Shown: positions 43,204 to 52,071 of the stretch, one piece after another
Position numbering within the stretch: the first letter of the stretch is position 1
Layout: each line of letters begins with the position of its first letter
Source of the DNA: Aureimonas sp. ME7
Lineage (GTDB): Bacteria > Pseudomonadota > Alphaproteobacteria > Rhizobiales > Rhizobiaceae
Assembly (NCBI RefSeq): GCF_903970965.1
Contig: NZ_CAJCKW010000017.1
Location: forward strand, 1-53,160
Direction: 5' to 3'
Length of the DNA stretch: 53,160 nucleotides
Notes under the pieces: generated by a model
The model's database searches: none
What the model was told of the DNA's origin: nothing
Seen by the model: only the letters and a program-made list of their open reading frames with translations
Made by a program: the position numbers and the translations under genes

Positions 43204-44457
43204 TCAGCCGCGACCGTGCGAGGCGCGCGAGCGGCGGGCGAGCGAATCCACCATGACCGCGAGCGCGAGGACACCGCCGAGAATCATGTAGCGAAGGCTG
43301 GACGACAGGTTGAGCAGCGTCAGCCCGTTGGAGATCGCCTGGATCACGATGATGCCGAGAAGCGCCGAATAGGCCGAGCCGCGCCCGCCGAAGAGCGACG
43401 TGCCGCCGATCACGGCCGCCGCGATGGCGTTGAGGTTCACGTCGCCCGACCCCGCCTGCTGGGAGGCCGAGCCGAGCCGGGCCGCCGACAAGATGCCGCC
43501 GAGCGCGGCCAGCGTCGAGCACAGCACGAAGGCGCTGAGATAGATGCGGCGCACGTCGATGCCCGCCCGTCGCGCCGCCTCGCGGTTGCCGCCGACCGCG
43601 AACATCGAGCGGCCCCATTTCGTGCGCCGGAAGGCGTAGTCCATCGCCACCACGAGAAGCACGAAGAGGGCGAACATCCAGGGCACGCCCCGGCCTTGTG
43701 CGAGATAGGAAACGACGCCCACGAGCACCAGCGTCAGGACCAGCGCCTTGACGACGATGACGCTGAGCGAGGTGCCGCTGAGACCCGCCGCCTGCCGGCG
43801 CGTGCGGGCGCGCAGGCCCGACAGGAGGACCACCGCGCCGGGAACCAGCGCCAGGACGAAGGACAGGGCGTTGGGCATGTAGGCGTTCTGGCCGAAACGC
43901 ACGAGCGCCAGGCTGAATGGCAGGTTGATCGAGCCGGCCCGGCCGAGAAGATAGAGCTGGAACCCGAGAAGCGCGAGAAGACCGGCCAACGTGGCGACGA
44001 AGGAGGGCATTCCCACGCGGTTGTGCAGCGTGGCGTAGAGCGCGCCGATCGCCGCTCCGAGGCCCAGCGCGACGAGGATCGCGCCGCCCGCCGGCCAGCC
44101 GTTGTTGATCCAGAGGACGCCGAGGATCGCGGACGCGAGGCCCGACATCGACCCGACCGAGAGGTCGATCTCGCCGAGGATGAGGACGCACACGATCCCG
44201 AGCGAGATGATGCCGGTCGTGGCGCAGTCGTAGAGAAGGTTGGAGATGTTGCCCGGCCGGATGAAGACCGGGTTCAGCGAGGTGAAGATCAGCGAGATCA
44301 GGACGAGGCCGACCGCCACGGGGATCATGCCGAGATCGCCCGAGCGGACGCGGTCGAGGAAGCCGCGCAGGGCGCCGCCGAGGCCCTCGTCCTGGCGAAC
44401 GCGCGCGTCCGCCCGGTCGAGAGTCCGGCCGGCGAGAGAATTCGGGTTCGTGCTCAT
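43204..44457 (-). CDS. Sugar ABC importer permease (XylH/RbsC family)
   Basis: 417 residues. Long XylH-type permease with about 10 membrane helices: [46 protein letters not shown] (the family loop), [36 protein letters not shown] (coupling loop to the ATPase), [15 protein letters not shown] and [19 protein letters not shown]-terminal about 45 residues are a cytoplasmic leader. Overlaps the ATPase gene by 4 bp (ATGA). Substrate: a monosaccharide or polyol. Confidence 0.93.
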   Translation of the reverse strand: MSTNPNSLAGRTLDRADARVRQDEGLGGALRGFLDRVRSGDLGMIPVAVGLVLISLIFTSLNPVFIRPGNISNLLYDCATTGIISLGIVCVLILGEIDLSVGSMSGLASAILGVLWINNGWPAGGAILVALGLGAAIGALYATLHNRVGMPSFVATLAGLLALLGFQLYLLGRAGSINLPFSLALVRFGQNAYMPNALSFVLALVPGAVVLLSGLRARTRRQAAGLSGTSLSVIVVKALVLTLVLVGVVSYLAQGRGVPWMFALFVLLVVAMDYAFRRTKWGRSMFAVGGNREAARRAGIDVRRIYLSAFVLCSTLAALGGILSAARLGSASQQAGSGDVNLNAIAAAVIGGTSLFGGRGSAYSALLGIIVIQAISNGLTLLNLSSSLRYMILGGVLALAVMVDSLARRSRASHGRG

Positions 44458-45284
44458 TGGGCTCCCTCCTCGTGGACGGCGCGTCGCCCGGCCCGGCGCG
44501 ACACCGAGTTGTCGGCGGCGCCCGTGATCGCCGCGATCAGGTCGTTGTGGGAATCGTCGGGCGTGAAGACGCCGTTGTTGCGCCCGAGGCGCAGGACGAC
44601 GATGCGGTCGGCGACGGCGCGCACGTCGTCCATGTTGTGCGAGATCACGATCACGCCGAGGCCCCGGTCGCGCACGCGCTCGATGAGATTGAGGACTTCC
44701 GCCGTTTGGGCGACGCCGAGCGCGGCGGTCGGCTCGTCGAGCATGATGAGCTTGGGCTCGAGCAGCAGGGAGCGGGCGATGGCGACCGTCTGGCGCTGGC
44801 CGCCCGACAGGGAGGCGACCGGCTCGCGAACGGACGGAATGCGCGCCGCCAGCTCGTTGAGCAGGGTCCAGGCGCGAACCTCCATCGCGACCTCGTCGAG
44901 CTTCCAGGCGTCCTTTTCGCGCCCGAGGAAGATGTTGGCGACGACGTCGAGGTTCTCGCAGAGCGCGAGGTCCTGGAACACGGTAGCGATGCCGAGGTCG
45001 AGCGCGGCCGAGGGGCTCGTCAGCGCGGCGTCGCGCCCGTCGAACCGGATGCTTCCCGATGTCGGCTGATGGACCCCCGCCAGCACCTTGACGAGGGTGG
45101 ACTTTCCCGCGCCGTTGTCGCCCACGAGCGCCACCACCTCGCCGGGATGGACGTCGAGCTCGATATCGGTCAGCGCCGAAACGGCGCCGAAGTTCTTGGA
45201 CACGTTGCGCAGCGATATCACGGGCTCCGTGCCGCCGGCTCGGGGCGGGGCAGGGCGGCTTGCGGCGACGTCGGTCACGGACAT
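44454..45284 (-). CDS. Sugar ABC importer ATPase, single domain
   Basis: 276 residues from ATG 45284, with GAGG 7 nt upstream; the open frame upstream is shadow of the binding-protein gene. One ATPase domain: Walker A GDNGAGKST, VFQDLALCENLDV, signature LSGGQRQTVAIARSLL, Walker B LIMLDEPTAAL and switch His SHNMDD. Most XylG/RbsA ATPases carry two domains (about 500 residues); this single-domain type, seen in FrcA-like systems, would work as a homodimer. Starts 4 bp into overlap with the permease gene. Confidence 0.92.
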   Translation of the reverse strand: MSVTDVAASRPAPPRAGGTEPVISLRNVSKNFGAVSALTDIELDVHPGEVVALVGDNGAGKSTLVKVLAGVHQPTSGSIRFDGRDAALTSPSAALDLGIATVFQDLALCENLDVVANIFLGREKDAWKLDEVAMEVRAWTLLNELAARIPSVREPVASLSGGQRQTVAIARSLLLEPKLIMLDEPTAALGVAQTAEVLNLIERVRDRGLGVIVISHNMDDVRAVADRIVVLRLGRNNGVFTPDDSHNDLIAAITGAADNSVSRRAGRRAVHEEGAQ

Positions 45285-45361
45285 GGGCGAACCTCGTTCG
45301 ATCGAAGGGGAACGGGACCGGCCGCCGGCAGGGCGCGGCGGCCGAGATGCGGCTCGGGGCG

Positions 45362-46417
45362 CTACTGGATGCCCATGGCCTTGCAGGCGGGCGCGTAGTC
45401 GCCGGTGCACACGGTGGAGGCGGGCGTGATGTTCTTGTCGAAGATTTCCGCCTTGATGTTCTCCTTGGTGATGACGAGCGGGACGAAAAGCTGCGAAGGC
45501 GTGTTGTAGAGCGTCGTTTCGGCCTTCGGCGTCTGTCCGGAGATCATCTGGAACGCGATGTTGGCCGCCGCCGCCACGATCTCGCTCGGCTTGGAGATGG
45601 TGTTGTACTGGTCGCCCGCGATGATGAGCTGCAGCGCGGCGGTGGTCGCGTCGTTGCCCGTCACGGGCGGCACCGGGGTGACGCCTGCCGCCTTGAACGC
45701 GGCGATCGCGCCGCCGCCCGTTCCGTCGTTGGCCGCGACGACGCCCTTGATCTGGTCGCCGAAGCGCGTGACCTGGCCGCTCGTCCACTGCTGCGCTTCC
45801 GGGGGCAGCCAGTCCGGCGTGTCGAACTCGGCCAGCGTCTTGTAGGCCGAGGCGTCGAGCGCGGCGTCGATGCCGTCCCGGATCAGGCCGGCGGCCGCGT
45901 CCGTCGGCGAGCCGTTGATCTGCAGGACGCCCGCGCCCTCGGGCACGCCTTCGGCCTTCAGATGATCGACCAGCGACTGGGCGATGGCCTGGCCGATCGC
46001 CTTGTTGTCGAAGGACACGTAGTAGTCGGCCGGCGTGTCCGGGATGGGCCGGTCGTAGGCGATGACCTTGACGTTCTGCGACTGGGCCTGTTGGACGAGG
46101 GATGCGGCGGCACTGGAGTCCACGGGGTCGAGGACGACGACGGTGGCGCCTTGCGCGATCACCGAGTTGAACTGCTGCTGCTGCAGCGACACGTCGCCGT
46201 TGGCGTTCTGGTAGACCACGGTGCAGCTCGAACAGAGCTTTTCCATCTCGTTCTTGAAACCGGGAAAGTCGCGCTCCTCGTAGCGCGTGGAGCCCTGGTC
46301 GGGCATGAGGAAGGCCACGGTCGCGTCCGCCGTCTGGGCGAGCGCCGACCCTCCGGCGAGAAGCGCCCCGGCCAGGGCGGACAGGCCGGCGATCCTGATA
46401 TTGCGATACGTCATCAC
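45362..46417 (-). CDS. Sugar ABC importer, periplasmic binding protein (XylF/RbsB family)
   Basis: 351 residues (ATG 46417 or 46414; GGGAG lies 6 nt before the first). Signal peptide GLSALAGALLAGGSALA, cleaved near residue 27. Type I periplasmic fold: TVAFLMPDQGSTRYEERDFPGFKNEME, NANGDVSLQQQQFNSVIAQGATVVVLDPVDSSAA, VKVIAYDRPI, GDQIKGVVAANDGTGGGAIAAFKAAG, PPVTGNDATTAALQLIIAGDQYNTI. This is the XylF side of the family. First gene of the operon, 78 bp before the ATPase start. Two Cys pairs (CSSC near 62-65 and two near the C-terminus, CTGDYAPAC) suggest a disulfide, common in periplasmic proteins. Confidence 0.93.
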   Translation of the reverse strand: MMTYRNIRIAGLSALAGALLAGGSALAQTADATVAFLMPDQGSTRYEERDFPGFKNEMEKLCSSCTVVYQNANGDVSLQQQQFNSVIAQGATVVVLDPVDSSAAASLVQQAQSQNVKVIAYDRPIPDTPADYYVSFDNKAIGQAIAQSLVDHLKAEGVPEGAGVLQINGSPTDAAAGLIRDGIDAALDASAYKTLAEFDTPDWLPPEAQQWTSGQVTRFGDQIKGVVAANDGTGGGAIAAFKAAGVTPVPPVTGNDATTAALQLIIAGDQYNTISKPSEIVAAAANIAFQMISGQTPKAETTLYNTPSQLFVPLVITKENIKAEIFDKNITPASTVCTGDYAPACKAMGIQ

Positions 46418-46483
46418 TTGTTCTCCCTTTTGAAGTGATTGGGCATGCTGGGCGTCGCGAGGGCTCGCGGCGGAGCCGTCTCG

Positions 46484-46522
46484 CCTGGACCGCCGGTGCC
46501 CTCCCGCGCCGGCCGGTCCAGG
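46484..46522 (-). terminator. Stem-loop between the AraC gene and the binding-protein gene
   Basis: Nine perfect base pairs (CCTGGACCG at 46484-46492 with CGGTCCAGG at 46514-46522) extended by CCGG/CCGG with one bulge, loop about 12 nt. It lies 22 bp after the AraC stop and before the sugar operon on the same strand. No T-tract, so it may be Rho-dependent, attenuating or a stability element. Confidence 0.5.
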
Positions 46523-46544
46523 TATGCGGGGCCGAGGGCGAAGG

Positions 46545-47429
46545 TCAGGCCGCGTAACGCGCGCCTTCCTTTCGTTGCGACAGCGCGCGGAAGCGCGACG
46601 GCGACATCGCCTTCTGAAGCAGGAATTGCCGATTGAAGTTGGACACGTTGTTGTAGCCGCTGGCGAAGCAGATGTCGGTGATCGAGCGATGGGGATCGCT
46701 CGTCAGAAGCTGGCAGGCGAGGTTGATCCGCAGCCGGTTGACGTACTGGACGAGCGTCATGCCGGTGTGGCGGCGAAAGGATCGCGAGAAGATGCTGGGG
46801 CTGCGGCCCGAGATCGCGGCGAGATCGCCTTCGGTGAAGTGCTCCGTCAGGTGACGGCTGATGAAGGCGAGCGCTTCGTTGATTCCCCCGCTCATGAAGC
46901 CCGACGGGTCCGGTAGATAATGCGTGCTGGTCAGCGGCCGGGCGTCGGTGTCGTTCGACAGGATGTCCATCAGCGCCATGAACAGGGTCAGGCGGCGCAG
47001 GCCCCGCGCTTCGACGATCTCGCCGAGGATCGGGCCCACATCGCGCACGGCATCCGGACCGAAGCATACGCCGCGCCGGCTGAGGCTCAGAAGCGGTGCG
47101 CATCCGCCGAACTCGGGCATCGCCCGCATCGCTCCTTCCACGAAGGCTTCGGAGAACTGGACGATCCGGCAGCGCAACGGAATTTCGGTGCCGCCGGGAA
47201 CGTCGCTGACCCAGTTGTGCGGAAGGTTGGGACCGGTCAGCACGAGCTGTCCCGGCTCGAAAGAGCCGATGAAGTCGCCCACGAAGCAATGGCCGCTGGT
47301 GGCGACGACATGGTGGATCTCGTATTCGGGGTGGAAGTGCCAGCGGACCGTGTGGAACGGATAACCGTGGACCCACGCCTTGAACGATTCACCCTGCCTG
47401 ATCTGGACGAGTTCCAGGTCCGGATTCAT
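46545..47429 (-). CDS. AraC-family regulator of the sugar importer operon
   Basis: 294 residues from ATG 47429, with GGGAGG 8 nt upstream. The N-terminal cupin-type sensor has HTVRWHFHPEYEIHHVVATSGHCFVGDFIGSFEPGQLVLTGPNLPH-like pattern (HFHPEYEIHHV at about 36-46). The C-terminal double helix-turn-helix (about 185-285) shows SGRSPSIFSRSFRRHTGMTLVQYVNRLRI and SITDICFASGYNNVSNFNRQF. It lies upstream of the binding-protein gene on the same strand, 127 bp away with a hairpin between. The likely inducer is the imported sugar or polyol. Confidence 0.92.
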   Translation of the reverse strand: MNPDLELVQIRQGESFKAWVHGYPFHTVRWHFHPEYEIHHVVATSGHCFVGDFIGSFEPGQLVLTGPNLPHNWVSDVPGGTEIPLRCRIVQFSEAFVEGAMRAMPEFGGCAPLLSLSRRGVCFGPDAVRDVGPILGEIVEARGLRRLTLFMALMDILSNDTDARPLTSTHYLPDPSGFMSGGINEALAFISRHLTEHFTEGDLAAISGRSPSIFSRSFRRHTGMTLVQYVNRLRINLACQLLTSDPHRSITDICFASGYNNVSNFNRQFLLQKAMSPSRFRALSQRKEGARYAA

Positions 47430-47724
47430 CTCGCATCCTCCCAACGCTCGACCTCTTCGGGCCTTTTGCGAGCGCCTTGCCGCTGCGAGCGGCGATCTTT
47501 CTTGTTATTGAAGGGGAGGCTACCAGCCTTCGCCGGGTCGAACTACCTCGACTATTCCAAGCGTTCGATACTTTTTTGACATCGAAGCCGAGAGCTGTTT
47601 CGCAGTTGTATGAGCGCTGTAAAGTCAGGTTCCCGATCGCCTCGCTCGCCGTTGGCGCCAACCATGGCCACAGAATGAGGGGATGACCTCCCGTGTTCGC
47701 CGATAGTTCTGCAAGGGAGATCCA
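47430..47724. other. Gene-free region between AraC and downstream plus-strand genes
   Basis: 295 bp holding presumably the AraC promoter (minus) and a promoter for the plus-strand genes; an AT-rich stretch near 47560-47580 (ATACTTTTTTGACATC) stands out. No gene supported. Confidence 0.45.
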
Positions 47725-47949
47725 ATGTCTGACCTGACCGAAAGCCTGCGCGCTGGCGACGCTGCGAACGTCTTGCCGAACCAGCCGGTAAGGGCGAGCG
47801 CCGCGCGGCGCGTCGGCGACGCCTCGCTTCATCGCCCGTTCGCATCGTCCGGTCGGCGCCAGGGTGCGGGCGCAGGCCTTTACAAGCACGCGCCCCGCTT
47901 GAGCGAACCCCACTGTGTCGCGTTCGCAAGTTCGGAGAATGCCGCGTGA
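47725..47949 (+). CDS. Possible 74-residue protein coupled to the CoA-hydrolase gene
   Basis: ATG 47725 is preceded by AAGGGAG at a good distance, and its TGA overlaps the GTG start of the next gene (GTGA), the same junction seen at other coupled pairs here. The product is Arg/Ala-rich (basic, about 12 Arg) and has no recognisable domain or membrane helix. It may be a genuine small protein, a leader that sets the translation of the next gene, or a chance frame. The antisense strand is also open here. Kept at low confidence. Confidence 0.3.
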   Translation: MSDLTESLRAGDAANVLPNQPVRASAARRVGDASLHRPFASSGRRQGAGAGLYKHAPRLSEPHCVAFASSENAA

Positions 47950-48986
47950 CGCGCCCCTTCGTGCGCGCAAGCGTCGAGGGCGCGCTCGGGCGTATCCACC
48001 TCGATCGGCCGGAGGCGCTGAACAGCCTCGACCTGTCCATGATCCGTGCGATCGCGGCAGCGCTCGACCGGTTCGAGGACGACGAGGCGGTGCGCGCCAT
48101 CGCTTTGACCGGCGAGGGGCGGGGCCTTTGCGCGGGCGGCGACATCAAGATGATCTGGCGCGCCGGGCGGACGGAGCCCGAGACGGCTCTCCGCTTCTGG
48201 GCCGAGGAATACCGCCTCAACGCGCGCATCGCGCGCTCGGCCAAGCCCTGGGTCGCGGTGATGGACGGCATCTGCATGGGCGGCGGCGTCGGGCTTTCGG
48301 TCCATGGCAGCCACCGCGTCGTCACCGAGCGCACGCGCTTTGCCATGCCCGAGACCGGCATCGGCTACTTCCCGGATGTGGGGGGCACCTTCGCGCTGTC
48401 GCGCGCGCCCCATCGTCTCGGATTCTGGCTCGGGCTGACCGGGTCGAGCATCGGTGCCGCCGACGTTCTTGCCGCCGGCCTTGCCGACGCGATGATCCCT
48501 TCCGATGCCATTCCGGCCCTCTTAACGGATCTGGCCGGCGGGCGTCTCGCCGACGAGGCGTTGGCAGCTCATGCCGTCGATCCCGGTCCTTCGCGTCTGC
48601 TGGCGAACGCCCCCCTGATCGAGGCGGCCTTCGCCGGCGACGAGATGACGCAGATACGCGAGGCCCTTCGCCGCGATGGTTCCAATTTTGCGGCGGAAAC
48701 GCTCGCGACCCTCGACGCCCGGTCGCCGACGAGCCTCGTCCTGACGCTGCATCTCCTTCGGGAAGCCTGCCGATCCGAGCGGCTGGAGGCGTGTCTCGAC
48801 CGCGAGTATGCCGCCGACGCCCTGATCCTGGAAGGGCACGACTTCTTCGAGGGCGTGCGGGCGGCGGTGATCGATAGGGATCGCCGTCCGGTCTGGCGTC
48901 CCGCTTCGCTCGCGCAGGTCGATCGAAACGCGCTGATCGCCTCGCTCCGTCCAAGCCGCTCGCTTTTCGATCCGCCGGAGGTTTGA
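47946..48986 (+). CDS. 3-Hydroxyisobutyryl-CoA hydrolase (crotonase fold)
   Basis: 346 residues from GTG 47946. Crotonase-fold protein of HIBCH length, longer than enoyl-CoA hydratases (about 260). Shows LDRPEALNSLDLSMIRAI, GEGRGLCAGGDIKMIW (oxyanion hole), MDGICMGGGVGLSVHGSHRV, ERTRFAMPETGIGYFPDVGG with the catalytic Glu, and the HIBCH C-terminal GHDFFEGVRAAVIDR. Hydrolyses 3-hydroxyisobutyryl-CoA in valine catabolism. Valine breakdown leads on to propionyl-CoA, hence methylmalonyl-CoA mutase encoded convergently 108 bp away fits. Dehydrogenase steps are not in the window. Confidence 0.88.
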   Translation: MTRPFVRASVEGALGRIHLDRPEALNSLDLSMIRAIAAALDRFEDDEAVRAIALTGEGRGLCAGGDIKMIWRAGRTEPETALRFWAEEYRLNARIARSAKPWVAVMDGICMGGGVGLSVHGSHRVVTERTRFAMPETGIGYFPDVGGTFALSRAPHRLGFWLGLTGSSIGAADVLAAGLADAMIPSDAIPALLTDLAGGRLADEALAAHAVDPGPSRLLANAPLIEAAFAGDEMTQIREALRRDGSNFAAETLATLDARSPTSLVLTLHLLREACRSERLEACLDREYAADALILEGHDFFEGVRAAVIDRDRRPVWRPASLAQVDRNALIASLRPSRSLFDPPEV

Positions 48987-49093
48987 ACCGGCCATATCGA
49001 GCCGCGACTCGCCGCCGCGCGAGGCACTGAGCCGGCCGACCAGCGCGATCGAGACCTCGCCGCGATCGCGGTCTCACGACATGGGCGGCGCTT

Positions 49094-51244
49094 CTAACCG
49101 TCGGCGCCTTGGTCGAGCGGGGGCATGTTCTGGCCGAGAAGGCGCAGCACCTCGGCCGCTGCCTCCACGAGGTTGGTACCGGGCCCGAAGATCGCCTGGA
49201 CGCCGGCCCGGCGAAGCTCCTCGTAGTCCTGCGCGGGGATGACACCGCCCGCGACCACCTTGATGTCGGCCCGCCCACGCTCGGCGAGATCGGCGATCAG
49301 TTCGGGGATCAGCGTCCGGTGGCCGGCTGCAAGCGAGGAAGCGCCGACGATGTCCACCTGGCGCTCCACCGCCAGCGCCGCCGCCTCGCGCGGTGTCTGG
49401 AACAGCGGGCCCGGTACGATCTCGAAACCGAGATCGCCGAACATCGAGGACACGAGATTGGCGCCCCGATCGTGTCCGTCCTGGCCCATCTTGGCGACGA
49501 GCATGCGCGGGCGCCGGCCGAGGCGGCGCCCGGTGGCCGCGACCGCGTCCGTCAGGCGCGTCCATCGCGGGTCGTCGCGATAGGCGCCGCCATAGACGCC
49601 CTTCACCGGCTTCGGGCTCGTGTCGAAGCGGCCGAACACGTCCTCCAAGGCGGCGGAAATCTCGCCGAGCGTTGCGCGGGCGCGGGCGCAGACGACCGCC
49701 AGTTCCAGGAGGTTGCCACGGCCGCGCGCGCCCTCGCGCAGCGCGTCCAGCGCTCCGGCGACGGCGTTTGGATCACGCGCCGCCTTCACTTGTTCGATCC
49801 GGCGTATCTGCGCTTCGCGCACCGCATGGTTGTCGACCTCGAGGATCTCGATCGACGCTTCTGCATCCAGCCGATAGCGGTTCACCCCGACGATCACGTC
49901 CTCGCCGCGGTCGATCCGCGCGGCCTTGGCGGCGGCGGCTTCCTCGATCATCGCCTTCGGCCAACCTGCCGCCACGGCCCGGGCCATGCCCCCCTCGGCC
50001 TCGATGCGCTCGATCAACGCCCAGGCGCCGTCCACCAGTGCCTTCGTCAGGCTTTCGACGTAGTAGGAGCCGCCGAGCGGATCGACGACGCGCGTCATGC
50101 CCGTTTCCTCCTGCAGCACGAGTTGCGTGTTGCGTGCGATGCGGGCGGAAAACTCCGTCGGCAGGGCGATCGCCTCGTCGAGCGCGTTGGTGTGGAGCGA
50201 CTGGGTGCCCCCCAGCATCGCGGCCATCGCCTCGATCGTGGTGCGCATGACGTTGTTGGTCGGGTCCTGCTCGGTCAGCGAGACGCCGCTCGTCTGGCAG
50301 TGGGTGCGCAGCATCTTGGAGCGCTCGTCGCGCGCGCCGAGCCTGGTCATCGCGCGGTGCCACAGAACGCGCGCGGCGCGCAGCTTGGCGATCTCCATGA
50401 AGAAGTTCATGCCAATGGCGAAGAAGAAGCTGAGGCGCCCGGCGAAGCGGTCGATGTCGAGGCCCGAGGCCACGCCGTAGCGCACGTATTCCATGCCATC
50501 GGCGATCGTGAAGGCCAGCTCCTGGAGCTGCGTCGCTCCCGCCTCCTGCATATGGTAGCCCGAGATCGAGATCGAGTTGAAGCGCGGCATCTCGGCGCTC
50601 GTGTAGGCGAAGATGTCCGAGACGATCCGCATCGAGGGCTCGGGCGGATAGATATACGTGTTGCGAACCATGAACTCCTTGAGGATGTCGTTCTGGATGG
50701 TCCCTTCGAGCCGGGCGCGGGGCACGCCCTGCTCCTCGCCCGCCACGATGAAGAAGGCGAGAACGGGGATCACCGCCCCGTTCATGGTCATCGACACCGA
50801 CATCTCGCCCAAGGGGATGCCCTCGAAGAGGATTTTCATGTCCTCCACCGTGTCGATCGCCACCCCGGCCTTGCCGACGTCGCCGTGGACGCGACCGTGA
50901 TCGGAATCGTAGCCGCGATGGGTGGCGAGATCGAAGGCGACCGACAGGCCCTTCTGCCCGCTTGCCAGATTGCGCCGATAGAAGGCGTTGGAGGCTTCGG
51001 CCGTCGAGAAGCCGGCATATTGGCGGATCGTCCACGGCCGCCCGGCATACATCGAAGCGCGCACGCCCCGCGCGAAGGGCGCGAAGCCCGGCAGGCCGGG
51101 CTCCCAGCCGGCCGTATCCTCCGCCGTATACAGCGGTTTGACGAGGATGCCCTCGGGCGTCCGCCAGTCGAGGTCGCGCCCCTTCGTCTCGCGGGCGGCC
51201 AGCGCTTCCCAGTCGGCCGGCGCCGGACGATCAGTGTCCATCAT
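49094..51244 (-). CDS. scpA: Methylmalonyl-CoA mutase
   Basis: 716 residues, the length of the homodimeric single-gene form. N-terminal TIM barrel with [60 protein letters not shown], [20 protein letters not shown] ([15 protein letters not shown]) and a C-terminal B12-binding domain with the cobalt-ligand motif DGHDRG (His591) and [20 protein letters not shown]. Isomerises (R)-methylmalonyl-CoA to succinyl-CoA with adenosylcobalamin; ends propionate, valine and isoleucine breakdown. Starts inside the epimerase gene's end (14-bp overlap). The MeaB-type G-protein chaperone is not in the window. Confidence 0.95.
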   Translation of the reverse strand: MMDTDRPAPADWEALAARETKGRDLDWRTPEGILVKPLYTAEDTAGWEPGLPGFAPFARGVRASMYAGRPWTIRQYAGFSTAEASNAFYRRNLASGQKGLSVAFDLATHRGYDSDHGRVHGDVGKAGVAIDTVEDMKILFEGIPLGEMSVSMTMNGAVIPVLAFFIVAGEEQGVPRARLEGTIQNDILKEFMVRNTYIYPPEPSMRIVSDIFAYTSAEMPRFNSISISGYHMQEAGATQLQELAFTIADGMEYVRYGVASGLDIDRFAGRLSFFFAIGMNFFMEIAKLRAARVLWHRAMTRLGARDERSKMLRTHCQTSGVSLTEQDPTNNVMRTTIEAMAAMLGGTQSLHTNALDEAIALPTEFSARIARNTQLVLQEETGMTRVVDPLGGSYYVESLTKALVDGAWALIERIEAEGGMARAVAAGWPKAMIEEAAAAKAARIDRGEDVIVGVNRYRLDAEASIEILEVDNHAVREAQIRRIEQVKAARDPNAVAGALDALREGARGRGNLLELAVVCARARATLGEISAALEDVFGRFDTSPKPVKGVYGGAYRDDPRWTRLTDAVAATGRRLGRRPRMLVAKMGQDGHDRGANLVSSMFGDLGFEIVPGPLFQTPREAAALAVERQVDIVGASSLAAGHRTLIPELIADLAERGRADIKVVAGGVIPAQDYEELRRAGVQAIFGPGTNLVEAAAEVLRLLGQNMPPLDQGADG

Positions 51245-51647
51245 CGGGTGCTTCCATCAGCTCGATCAGGATGCCGCCCGTCTCGCGCGGATGCAGGAAG
51301 ACGATCCGCGTGCCATGCGCGCCGAGGCGAGGAACTCCCAGCGCCTGCATCCCGAATGCTTGCGCATCGGCCATCGCCGCGTCGAGATCGGCGACCTCGA
51401 AGCACAGGTGATGCTGCCCACCCGCCGGGTTGCGCGCGAGAAAGCCTGCGATGGGCGAGGCGTCGCCGAGCGGTTCGATCAGTTCGAGCTGCGTGTTCGG
51501 CGCATCGACGAAGCAGACCTTCACCCCTCGTTCGGGTAGGTCGAAAGGCGCGCCCACCGCCGCCTCACCGAAGAGCCGGGCATAGCGATCGCGCGCATGC
51601 GCGATCGAGGGCGTTGCCAAGCCCACATGGTTCAAGCGTCCCAGCAT
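51231..51647 (-). CDS. mce: Methylmalonyl-CoA epimerase
   Basis: 138 residues, normal for the family. Vicinal oxygen chelate fold with metal ligands His7 (LNHVGLAT), the Gln near residue 53 ([11 protein letters not shown]), His79-80 ([10 protein letters not shown]) and Glu in GGILIELME. Interconverts (S)- and (R)-methylmalonyl-CoA, feeding the mutase whose gene overlaps its end by 14 bp; the two form an operon. Upstream 51648-51720 should hold the promoter; I see no cobalamin riboswitch. Confidence 0.93.
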   Translation of the reverse strand: MLGRLNHVGLATPSIAHARDRYARLFGEAAVGAPFDLPERGVKVCFVDAPNTQLELIEPLGDASPIAGFLARNPAGGQHHLCFEVADLDAAMADAQAFGMQALGVPRLGAHGTRIVFLHPRETGGILIELMEAPDDGH

Positions 51648-52071
51648 CGGCGGACATCCCCTCCTCGAGCCGTCGCGATGGAATGTCGCGGCGTCCCTAC
51701 ACGCAAGCGTTGCGCCTCGACGGTAGCACCTAAACTTGAAAAAGAAGGAGCTTCGCGGTCGGAATCGTCGATTTGTGGGATCTGAGAAGTTAACCCTCGC
51801 GGAAGGCGATCGCTATATAGCCTAAGTCTCTGCTTCGGATCCAGAAATCGACCTTGCGGGTTGTCTGGCGGAGGAAGACGTCGTGAGCGAACCCTTCTCC
51901 GAAGCCGCGTTCAGTGTTCTGCGGGAATTTACGGGGAAATCTATCGGCGAGCAGGCAATCGGGCAAAGCCGAAGGTCCAGCATACCCGTCATTTCAAGCC
52001 CTTCGGGGTCGGAATCCCCTACGCGACATAACGGGGAAAGCAGGGTTGGGCTCCGGGCTCGTAGCTCACAG
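51648..52071. other. Intergenic region up to the IS5-family element
   Basis: 424 bp. Contains one frame (51883-52107) with a strong GGAGG before GTG 51883 that would encode MSEPFSEAAFSVLREFTGK and then low-similarity Ser/Arg-rich sequence running into the transposase gene. It may be the stump of a gene cut by the element. Also a GGGG-TCGGAAT-CCCC stem at about 52006-52020, which resembles but does not match a tRNA T arm. No firm feature. Confidence 0.4.

Noticed and set aside
49051-49075. GAGACC/GGTCTC inverted repeat between the CoA hydrolase and mutase genes as terminator
   Set aside because: Only 6-bp arms, 13-nt loop and no T-tract; too weak to call.
51648-51720. Cobalamin riboswitch before the epimerase-mutase operon
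   Set aside because: No B12-box-like sequence or room for the fold; only a short leader.
51995-52025. T-arm-like stem GGGG-TCGGAAT-CCCC, possible second tRNA or att piece
   Set aside because: Loop does not match TTCRANY and there is no acceptor strand or CCA behind it.
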